This document shows, piece after piece, positions 55,274-64,000 of a stretch of 64,000 nucleotides of DNA. Origin of the DNA: Symmetrospora coprosmae (lineage: Eukaryota > Basidiomycota > Cystobasidiomycetes > Symmetrosporaceae); NCBI GenBank assembly GCA_008802785.1, contig VUYT01000004.1:558001-622000 (forward strand), read 5' to 3'. Numbering within the stretch: the first letter of the stretch is position 1; each line of letters starts with the position of its first letter. The position numbers and the translations under genes are program-made. A model generated the notes under the pieces. The model ran no database searches. It was given only the letters and a program-made list of their open reading frames with translations, and was not told the DNA's origin.

Positions 55274-58200
55274 TCACTCGATGCACGAGTCCTTGTAGAA
55301 GTTCCTGCCCTCGTCAGTCGCCTTGACGTAGCCGGCGCGAATGGTCCAGTCACCGAACTTCTCGCCGTCCATCCGGTCCGCAGCGTAATGCTTGATCATC
55401 GGGCGCAGGATGTCCAAGATCTCCTTCTCGCCAACACCATCACGGTACGGCTTGCTGATCCGCTCGCCAGTGTACCCTCCTCCGAGCATCATGAGGTAGT
55501 TGTCCTTGGACTTTCCGACGAAAGAAGCCTCGGCGACCCATGGTCTCGCGCAGCCTGCGGTATTGCCAAGACGGATACGTCAGTTTCGGCGGCTGAGGGT
55601 ACAGAGAGCTGCGCCAGCCACTCACCGTTAGGGCAACCCGTCATGCGCATGACAATGCTGTCGTTTCGCAGACCGTTCTCCTCGAGGATTGTCTCAATCT
55701 TGTCGACCAGGACGGGCAGGTACCGCTCTGATTCCGCCATGGCCAGGCCACATGTCGGGAAGGCGACACACGCCGACGATGAAAGTCGGAGACCAGAGAA
55801 GTCGACGTTGTCGAGGCCGTACTTCTTGAGCAGCTTGGCGATTGTTGCCTCCTCGGACGGCCCAATGTCCGAGATGATGAGATGCTGGTTCGCAGTCAGG
55901 CGGAAGACGCCCTTGTGCACCTTTGCAATCTCGCGCAGACCCGTCTTGAAGTCCTTGCCCGGCTCGTCCTGCACTCGCCCGTTCTCGATGAAACACGTAA
56001 AGTGCTTCTTGCCGTCCCATCCCGTCTGCCAGCCGAAGGTGTCGATGTTACGCTCGAACTTGTAGGCACGCTCAGGGGCGAGCTTCCAGCCGAGGCGCTC
56101 TTCGACTGCGGCCTTGAAGCCCTCGACCGTCATGTCATCGACAGTGTACTTCAGGCGGGCGTCTGGAAGTGGCAGAAAAGTCCCGTGTCAGTGTATGCTT
56201 CGCCGATGTGTGCGTGGCTGCAGCATATGGACGTACGCTTCCTGTTGGTACGATCTCCGTGGTCGCGCTGGACGAGCATGATCTTCTCGGCGACATCGCA
56301 ACCCTGCTCCTTCGTCACGAAGCCAATCACGGATCCCAGACGCGGGTAGGTCTTCTTCATAGAGTGTGTGACACCCATCCCTCCTCCGATGGAGACGTTG
56401 AAGCCCTGGAGCTCTCCCTCTGGCGAGACGATGGCAATGAAGCCGACGTCGTGGCAGAAGACGTCCGTGTCGTTCGTTGGCGGGACGGCGATGGCGATCT
56501 TGAACTTTCGCGGGAGGTAGTACTTGCCGTAGAGCGGCTCGACATCCTTGACAGCGTCGCCTGCGACCATCTTCTTGTCGAGCCAAATCTCGGCGTATGC
56601 GTTTGTCCGTGGCATGAGGTGCTCCGAGATGTTCTTTGCAAACTCGGCAATCTGCGCGTGGATGGGTCCGAGCGATGGATTGCACGAGCACATGACGTTT
56701 CTGTTGACGTCTCCGCACGCTGCGATGGTGTCGAGCATGGCTTTGTTGATCATCTGGATTGCCGGCTTGAGGTCGGCCTTGATGATACCGTGGAATTGGA
56801 ATGTCTGCCGCGTCGTCAACTTGAATGTGCCGTTACCGCGCTTGTCCGAAATGTTGTCGATGGCGAGCCACTGGTCGGCCGTGCACACACCCGCAGGCAT
56901 GCGGACACGGACCATGAACGAGTACGCAGGCTCCATTCCCTGTGCTGTCCTCTCCTCTCGGATGTCACGGTCATCTTGCTGGTAGATACCGTGGAACTGC
57001 GAGTGGAGCATGAACGTCAGCATCCATCGATCCACAACCACACAAGCCTGGTCTAGTCACCTTCGTAAGCTGTCCGTCGCTCTCGGCGAGTGCGCCGGTG
57101 CTGGTGTCAACGAGACCCTCCTTGATGGTTCCTCGGAGGTAATTACTGGCGATCTTGATGTGCTCATTTGTGATCGGCTCTGGCTCGGCCTCAACAATCT
57201 CGACGCCAGCAACACCGAGAGCCTTCCAAATCTTCTGTTCCCAGATCTTGTAGCCCGTCATGTAGCCATCGGCGTCCTGGTCATCACCAAGACCGATCTC
57301 CTCCACCAAGCGAGTGGCAGAGATCTCTGCAAGGCGACGGTCGAGGTCTTTGGACGACTTGTTGTAGTAGTGGGCGTCCTCCGGGCGCGGCCAGTAGTGC
57401 GAGTCTCCGAGGCCGAAGACGGCATACTTGAGCATGGACCACGCTCCGTCACTTCCGTTAGGTGCGTTCTCGCCGCCGGCGGGGACAGCCTGCAATGCCT
57501 TCCACAGGCCTCGACCATTGAGAGGGAACTCGCCCTGACCCGCCGTGCTCGTCATGAAGACGACATTGTCCTCTTTCTGGTCCTTCAGGCTCTCGAGGTT
57601 GTCGCCTGCAAATTCGTCCATGACAACCAAGCGCGCATTGACGCCTCGTGCAGTTGCACGCGCTGTAAACTTCTTGGCCAGCTTCTCTGCGACACCGCCG
57701 TCGGATGCATACAGGACAAGTAGACCTGGTCCGCTCGTGAGCGCGCCGGAGAGGCGGTCGAATGCCTCGCGAGCCTTGCTCTGCTTAGCCTCCTTCTGCT
57801 TTGTGCCGAGCGAGATGGCGTTCATGTCGTACGATGGCAGGCGAGCGGCCAGCTGGGTGAGGAGATTTTGCCTGTCGAGGAAGTCGGCGAGGTCCGCCTT
57901 GACCTTGACCGAGTCGAGCGAGAATGCCTCTGCATCCGGCTTGGACGGGTCGTAGCGGTAAAGTCCCCAGAAACCGGACTCCATGGCCTGCTTGGTGCTC
58001 TTAAGCACCTCGAGGGCCATGGCGCTATCATCCTCTCCACCGGGCAGGTATGCCATAACGACGGACGGGCCCTTGAACCGCTCGGCTTCAACCACGGCGC
58101 GCACAGTCTGCGAGTAGTCGCCGTACACGGCCACAGAGGCGACGTAGGCGTTGCCGTAGTTGAGCGCGTAGAGACCGATGTCCTTCTTGCGCTGAGCCGT

Positions 58201-59745
58201 CCTCGGTGCCGGGTACGGTGCAGTGTCGATAACGAGAATGTTGCAGTCGACGCCTGTGCTGAGCAGAGTCTGGAGACCGCTCAAGCCGGTGTCGTATGCC
58301 CAAGCGTCGGATCCGATGATCCAGCTGGCCTTATCCGGGTTGTGACCAGAGGCCAGGTACTTGCCGATCGCGAGCGAAGGTGAAGGAGAGGTGAGATCGT
58401 TCAGAACATTGAGCCTATCCTGGAAAGCCTGGTCAAGGACCTTGTGGTAGGCCAGCTCGTGCTTTGGCACAGAGAGCGGGGCAGAAGGGTAGGAGAGGTC
58501 CGATGGGAGCTGCCCGACGACGGCGTCGTTGCTAGGCGTGGCGAAGAGGTGCTCGACCGTCTTGGCTGCCTCTGAAGCAGTAGCTGTGCCGACTGCGCCA
58601 AAGAGGGCGGAAGAGATGGCTGGCACCTCCCGAGGAGTCTCCTGTGCCGAGTGGAAGGCAGAGAGCACGTCGAGGTACAGTGGCGACCACTTGGTTGTCT
58701 TGCTGTAGGCCTGCTCAAGAACGACTACCGACTTGACGGACTCTGGAATGAGCGAGAGGAGAGTGGCGGGAGTAAGAGGGCGGTAGAGTGAGAGCGAGAG
58801 GATGCCAGTGTCGGAAATGTCGAGTGCGCCGGCAAGCGAAGAGATGGCGATGGAGTTGCCAAGCGTGACGACGAACCGGCTAGGGCTGGCAGGTCCCGCA
58901 GAGTGACTCGGCTTCAGATTGAGCTTGTGCTGCTCGGCCAGCTCGTAGGCCTCGTCAAGGGCGGACTGGAGCGAGTGGTGCTGCGAAGGGAGGTTGTCGG
59001 TGTCGGCATTGCCCGTCGTCTGGCCGTGCCCGTTGCTCATGCCATTGACGTGGCCATTGAGCTTTGCGCCGTGCTGCAGGAACTTATCTGCAAAGGGCAT
59101 GTGCACCTCGCCCCCTTGCTCTGCGCCTTCGAAGAAGTGCACGACCGCGCGCGAAGCGCTGACAGCAATCTTGCTCGCCAGGAGAGCATTCTTCTGTGCC
59201 TCTTCTGCGCTGGCAGAGTAGATGAGCACAAAGCCCGCGCTCTTGAGAACCTGCAAGCTGGCGTGGTCGCCGTTGGTGCTGAGGTGAAGGACGATGGGGA
59301 AGCCGAGGATGGCCTTTGCGGCTGTCGACACGAGGCGGCTGAGCAGAGCGGGCTCGGCGGATGCAAAGAGCGAGATGGGCTTGCTGAACCCGCTCGTTTG
59401 CTCTGTCTCCCTTGCGATCCTCAAGAGGGCATCGCAGGGATCGGATGAAGCGGCGGGGAGCTTCTGCGTGACTGGCGAGACGGCATTGGAAGACGATGCA
59501 AAGAGAGAAGGGTAGAGGAGGATGTTGCTGCTGCTCCAGCTGCTTGCACGTCGCCCTACGAGCGTCGCAGCGTTGTTGGACGACGTCCCGAGCATCGCTG
59601 GATATATTTTGCAAGTGCCCTGCTTGAAAGAAAGAACGCCACGCCCCAGGGAGGTTCGGACGCGCAGGGGAAGATGAGTGTGAGCCGGGACAGGCACACT
59701 GATGGACTGTTTGGACAGCGGAGAAGGAAGGACAGACGAGCTCAC
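55274..59745 (-). CDS. MET5: Sulfite reductase (NADPH) hemoprotein beta subunit
   Basis: This siroheme/4Fe-4S enzyme reduces sulfite to sulfide for cysteine and methionine. The first exon, about 900 codons, holds a pyruvate:ferredoxin-oxidoreductase-like region ([20 protein letters not shown]) and then a flavodoxin domain ([39 protein letters not shown]). The reductase part has [19 protein letters not shown] and VMCSCNPSL. The metal-binding cysteines are in [13 protein letters not shown] and in TGCPNG joined to CARPW across an intron. It ends FYKDSCIE. All four cluster cysteine regions are visible. Start 59745 ([14 protein letters not shown]) is the first ATG; an in-frame ATG at 59595 ([13 protein letters not shown]) may be the true start, because yeast Met5 lacks this extension. 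Confidence 0.94.
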
Positions 59746-60224
59746 ACGTACAAGGATGGAGGAGGGGGAATGTCCTGCCTGCAGAGGTTGGTGCAGAATC
59801 GCTGGAAGGTGTCAAGAAGATGGAGTACTGGCTTGCCGATGCTGGCTCCTTGCCCCCTTTTCTCTGCTGCTGCTGCCCGTTCACCCGTTTGCCGCGGCGC
59901 TGACTGGCCAGGCCAGCTCGCCCGCAAAGCTCCGTCTCGCCCGGGGCGGTGGCGCCTTCGACGGTCCCCAACGCCACACGCACAAAGAACCGCGACGGTC
60001 TGCATCGGCTGTGGCCTTTTTGCGATGCCTATTCGAGTACGGATTTGAGCCACACACACAGAACAACGACGAAGGGATCTGCAATCATGCACTGCTCCGC
60101 GTACTAGACCGTCCAGTCGTGCAACCTCTTCTGGCAGGAAACCCGGGCTTGCCTCGCGACAGATCCGCACGTGCCCGTGTGCCCAAGCCAGGCGACCGAC
60201 AAACTCCCATGAGCGACACGACAG
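59746..60224. other. Divergent promoter between MET5 and an orphan gene
   Basis: About 480 bp between the two starts. Frames on both strands are short and unsupported. No regulator site for sulfur metabolism could be identified with confidence. Confidence 0.4.
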
Positions 60225-61432
60225 ATGCAGGCAGCTGCTGCGAGCTCACCGAAGGACGTCGAAGGTGATGAGTCACTCAGGTCGTTTGTCGACGACCTCG
60301 ACCATGTCCTCGGCGCGCAGTGGCCGTCCGCCTCGCCCGCCGCAAGGGCGGAGGACTGGCTACCCACCTTGACGCGAGCCGTGTCCGTGAACAGGACAGT
60401 GAGGAGCCTTAAGGAGGAGAAGGAGGCGGTGGTCCCGCCGGTGCCGCCTGTCGTCTTGTTCAGCGCTAGGCAGCCCTTGGGTTACCATGGACGTCTGCTC
60501 CCTCTGCAGCACTCGGGCAGGGCTGCCCATCTCGACGCGTCCGGGCCGTCGCCTGCAGACCTGGTCGAGATCAGCGGCACAGAGGGAGCAATAGATGCGC
60601 GGCACCAGTTGCAATCGCCCATAGCCGCGGACGGCAGGCACGCTCCAGTACTTGCGAACGACGAGCCTTACAGTCGGCAGAACCTGGCTCTCTTCCAGGT
60701 CTTTTGCGAGCGGGTCCTCTCGCTGAGCCCGCTGATACAGCTCGCGTCTCCGCATCCAGACCGTCAGTGCCCTTCTCACTCCACTCCAGCTCTGTCGAGG
60801 CACGCAGCTCACATCTTACACCCTCAGTGGACCCCCTGTTTTGCGACCAGTCGGCGGCCTCTGCCAACGCGGCCTCGGCATACCTACTTCCTGCAAGTCA
60901 GCATAGCATCCTTGACAGCAAGCCTGTCGGGGCAGATGCGTCAGTCGCTGTCACCGGCCCGGCTTCAATCGCATACGCGCCATCGACAAGCTGCTCTCTC
61001 GCAGGCTTCCGCTCCGCTCACGATGTGCCAACAGCGGTGTCCACCGTCCGCACACCGTTGTCCGACCTCGTCCGTACCGAGCCAGCCTCAAGCGTTCCAA
61101 GGCTAGATGCTTACGCAGTCGCGAACGCCGATGAGACATCGAAGAGCAGTGGCCTCGTGCAATGGTCGTCTCCTGCCGCCTCCAGTAACCGCCCCATCGC
61201 TCGGGGCGCCCCGCAGCATCCCCATAGCGAAGTCGAGAAACTGCTCCGCCTCGCAGGAATCACCACGGTCCCGCAGCTCCAGCTCCTAGTTTCCAACTCA
61301 GCATGGCTCGACAAGCTCGTCGCTGAAATGGTCGTCGCGTTTCCCGACCACCTCCGCTCGTTCGGTGACAGATTCTACCTCAAGCAGGCCATTTCGCGGG
61401 TCTTGCGCATGTCGGATGCACAGTGGACATGA
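60225..61432 (+). CDS. Orphan protein, unknown function
   Basis: Two exons joined by a 65-nt intron (60763-60827; GTCAGT...CTTACACCCTCAG) give 380 residues. It starts MQAAAASSPKDVEGDESLRS, then FVDDLDHVLGAQWPS and VLFSARQPLGYHGRLLPLQH. A helix YSRQNLALFQVFCERVLSLS precedes the intron. The middle is Ser/Ala/Thr-rich and disordered. The last ~75 residues look folded and helical: EVEKLLRLAGITTVPQLQLL, SAWLDKLVAEMVVAFPDHLR and RFYLKQAISRVLRMSDAQWT. I do not recognise a domain, signal peptide or membrane segment. The intron is chosen because it alone restores frame with a plausible branch site. Confidence 0.6.
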
Positions 61433-61611
61433 CAACGATGCACGAGCGTCTGCAGGGTTGGAAGGTGTACACTCGTACATACAGCATGCACAGAGCAGGA
61501 GGACCGGCAAGCTAGCCGGGGGTCACAGAAACACAACGACAAAAGCGTGAGCAACAGCGCCAGCGTGTATTCTAGCGCGCATGTCGAGCATCTCGCAGGA
61601 GGATGCAGGCA

Positions 61612-62384
61612 TCACGACGGGCAGTCTCCCATGCACTCGCTAGGTTTGCTGGGTGGCTCGCAATCGCCGTGGCACTGCGCTCCTCCCGCTGGCTGCCTCC
61701 CGCAGTCTCCCGTGCAGGATGCGCCGGCGACGGAGACGTAGATGGGACCGATCGACTCGCCGCTGCCTGTCGCGCAGAATTCGGTGTCCCACTTCTTGCC
61801 AGCGGGCGGAGGGCAGGTCGGGCAGCGCTTCCGGCTGCGCGGCTGGCGTTCGCGGATGCCAAAGTCTGAGGCGCGCTCGAGATGCAGTCAGGTCCTGCTC
61901 GCAAGCGCCAACCAACACGCGGAACCTGCTCGACTCACAGTACGATCCGGGCTCAATGTGCGCTGGTATGTCGAGGCTGGTCTCGCACACGCGCCTTTCT
62001 CCGCCAGACTTGACGGTCTTCAAGTTCTTGCCGATCTGCGGTTCAGGTGTGATTCCAGCGAACGCGACACACAGCAGGCCGTACGGTACTCACGACGTAG
62101 ACTTCGCCCGTTGAAGCGGACACAAGCGCGACTCGGATGGATGCTGTCGTTGCGTCCTTTGTCTCGTAGTTGAAGGGCATGCTCTGCCCTGCCTCGACCT
62201 GCGTGCCGTTGGCTGGCTGCGAGAGGATGCCATAGTGCTGCGATTGGCTGCCTGAGGCGCCTCGCACGTTGACGTTGACGTGCAGATCGTCGGAGCTGGT
62301 GGGGATGGGCGCAGGGATGGGGTTGGCGAGCACAAGTGTTGCTGCGGTCAGGAGCGCGAGTACAGTGATGAAGGATGAATGCAT
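61612..62384 (-). CDS. Small secreted protein A with C-x-G-D-C repeats
   Basis: Three exons (62094-62384, 61939-62035, 61612-61865) give 213 residues. A signal peptide MHSSFITVLALLTAATLVLA is followed by a compact domain with HYGILSQPANGTQVEAGQSM, SIRVALVSASTGEVYV and SLDIPAHIEPGSYY. This looks like a small beta-sandwich. The C-terminus is cysteine-rich with three C-x-G-D-C units (CTGDC, CHGDC, CMGDC) separated by Pro/Gly linkers. Its first two exons correspond in sequence and phase to the neighbour at 63219-63836, including a middle exon of exactly 97 nt in both, so they are tandem paralogs. No known family is recognised; KRE9/KNH-like wall proteins have a similar domain shape. Extracellular location is the only firm inference. 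Confidence 0.85.
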
Positions 62385-63218
62385 TGCAGCGAGGGCTGAG
62401 ATCGGAACGGAGGGTAGGGAGAGGTGTCTGCGGAGGGGTGCACTCGCGCAACGTACGCCAAGGAGGGGGGTTCGGAGGGTGGGAGGATGGTGGCGAGCTC
62501 GAGCGAAGTCAAGAGGCGATCTGCTCCGACCCGAGAGGGCGCACTCGCTGAACGTCCTTACTCGCCCCGACTGCAACTCTGCAGGTCAGCAGGGCAAGTC
62601 TCAGTCCTTGGAGGAGGCGGAGGTAGCGATGTCGGACGGTCGTGGCGGTGCCTCGGGGTGCGTCATGCTTCGAGCGGCAGGACCAGCTGAGAGCGCGGAC
62701 TTCAGATGCCGTCTGTGCATGGCTATCCGTCTGCATTGGTCATCTGCAGCATTGTGCTGGTTTTGGATCATCGGGTATACAGAAGCCTACCGTCAGCGGC
62801 AGCCAGCCTGAGACTGCACCAGCCAAGCGCCTTTGTCTCATCCCATGCTTTTTCTGCATTTGCAGCATATCCAATTCGAGTGTCAGTCTCCCTCATGCGG
62901 TGTGGACTTGCTGAAGAGCTGTTCACGAGGCGGGAGGTGTGCATAGTGTCAGTCGTTCCAGCGGTACCCTGGTCAGCGTCACGTTTCGCCGGCTTTACGG
63001 GAACCATTTCATGACAGCTTGTCCGGCATCTCGTTTATGCTGAACGAGTGCAGGAGGAGAGGCGTAGTGGCTACAGGTGAGTTACAGGCGATTGTCCGTG
63101 AGATAGGTGGCGTGGGCTATTCGTAAGAGATATTCATAACTGCTATGCTAGAATGGTTGGGTCGTCAATGAGTCGTCCATGAGCGAACCCCTTGCTGCTG
63201 GCGCTGGGGCTCCCGTGC
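62385..63218. other. Spacer between the two secreted paralogs
   Basis: About 830 bp carry the promoter of secreted protein A and the 3' flank of protein B. Open frames such as 62642-62914 have no signal peptide or domain and are taken as chance. Confidence 0.4.
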
Positions 63219-63836
63219 TCAGGCGGCGGTGGTGTTGGCCACAGTCACGTATCGCCTGCGCTCATCGTCATCGTCCTCGCCAGGGGCGTGGAACTCAAAG
63301 TCCCAAGAGTCGTACTGTCCATCCTCGTCGTCTCGGTCGTCATCGTCGTCGTCAAGCTCGGAAACGGCGATGACTGCGGGGATGGCAGCGCGAGGAGCTG
63401 GGTCAGGCGGCTGCTCCTCGCTCGACAGTACGGCAGCGCTACTCACGGTAGTTGCCGGCAGTCAGGTTGGCAGGGAGAGCGATCTCTGCAGTGACGAGGC
63501 CGTTGCCATCAGAGCCTCGCGTGGTCGGCAGGTCTCGGGCGATCTATAAGGCGCGTTCGAGAGATCCGTCAGCAGGATCCATTGCAGGAGACGTGATAGT
63601 TCGCGAGAGCGACCCACCTCGAGGATTTGCACAAGAGCCACTCGAACTGCGCGCGCATCATCGTCATCCACGCGGTAGGTGAAGTTCAGGGTGCCTCCCG
63701 GTGTGATCTGGGTGTTGTTGAGCGGGCTGAAGAGGGTGTTGTCCTCGTCGTCGTTGTTCTGGCGGACCTTGAGCAGAGGCGACGCCAGTGCAGTCGAAGC
63801 CGTGAAGGCCGCAAGGAGCATGGTAGAGAATCGCAT
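63219..63836 (-). CDS. Small secreted protein B with acidic tail
   Basis: Three exons (63618-63836, 63447-63543, 63219-63373) give 156 residues. The signal peptide is MRFSTMLLAAFTASTALA, followed by SPLLKVRQ, where a Kex2-like KVR site may be cut. The domain has LFSPLNNTQITPGGTLNFTY and RVALVQIL, then IARDLPTTRGSDGNGL and EIALPANLTAGNY. The C-terminus is strongly acidic (DDDDDDRDDEDG, GEDDDDERRR) instead of cysteine-rich as in the paralog at 61612-62384. Exon phases and the 97-nt middle exon are the same in both. N-glycosylation sequons (NNTQ, NFTY, NLTA) fit a secreted protein. Function unknown; an acidic metal-binding tail is speculation. Confidence 0.85.
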
Positions 63837-64000
63837 GTTGGCTATATGAGGGAGAGCTGTGGTGTGGGGAGTGTGGAGTGCGTGTGTGGGGAAAGATGTG
63901 ACTGTGTTGAGGAGAGGAGAAAGAAGGGGAAGAAGAGCTGGCTTTTATGGAGAGACGAAAACCTGTCCCACAGCGTCCAGTCTGTCAAAAGCGGTGCGGA
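63837..64000 (-). promoter_or_regulatory. Promoter of secreted protein B with CT-rich coding-strand tract
   Basis: Upstream of the minus-strand start, the plus strand from about 63905 to 63950 is nearly all G and A, so the coding strand is C/T-rich, as before several other genes here. The region is cut by the window end. Confidence 0.45.

Overview
This 64 kb window is nuclear DNA of a fungus, most likely a basidiomycete. Genes lie on both strands about 2-3 kb apart and nearly all are split by many short GT-AG introns (roughly 45-100 nt, often with a CTNAC branch-site-like motif near the 3' end). The GC content is moderate to high. Conserved genes include TEL1, ERG7, the exon-junction protein Y14, VPS37 and SAM50. 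I cannot place the species. No transposon, virus-like element, CRISPR array or rRNA was seen.

Layout. 1-1.6 kb: 3' part of a gene for a long 11-residue-repeat amphipathic protein. 1.8-9.7 kb: a small flavin-binding protein, an alanine-glyoxylate aminotransferase and a large DUSP-containing ubiquitin protease. 9.7-12 kb: a gene-poor stretch that holds one very unusual tRNA-Leu gene. 12-15.6 kb: two closely related MFS transporters, head to head. 15.8-23.6 kb: a class I glutamine amidotransferase-like protein, lanosterol synthase, AP-2 sigma and an M3 metallopeptidase. 23.8-33.5 kb: TEL1 (ATM kinase), reconstructed here as ten exons coding for about 3014 residues. 34-41 kb: a cysteine-rich secreted protein, a coiled-coil protein, a P-loop polynucleotide-kinase-like protein, Y14 and dynein light chain LC8. 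41.7-46 kb: a Dal5-type permease and a 2 kb stretch I could not resolve. 46-54 kb: a LARP1-type RNA-binding protein, a GPI-anchored Cu/Zn superoxide dismutase-like protein, VPS37 and SAM50. 54-64 kb: mitoribosomal uS8m, sulfite reductase beta subunit, an orphan protein and two paralogous small secreted proteins.

The genes do not form a pathway cluster. They are mostly housekeeping functions (sterol synthesis, sulfate assimilation, DNA-damage signalling, endocytosis, ESCRT-I, mitochondrial import and translation, mRNA metabolism) mixed with transporters and lineage-specific secreted proteins.

The most striking observation is the tRNA-Leu(UAG) gene at 11077-11239. Besides a normal 18-nt intron after the anticodon it carries a 65-nt GT...AG insertion in the D loop, exactly between G15 and the following TGG. 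The insertion splits the RNA polymerase III A box. Removing it gives a canonical tRNA-Leu. It looks like a spliceosomal-type or otherwise ectopic intron.
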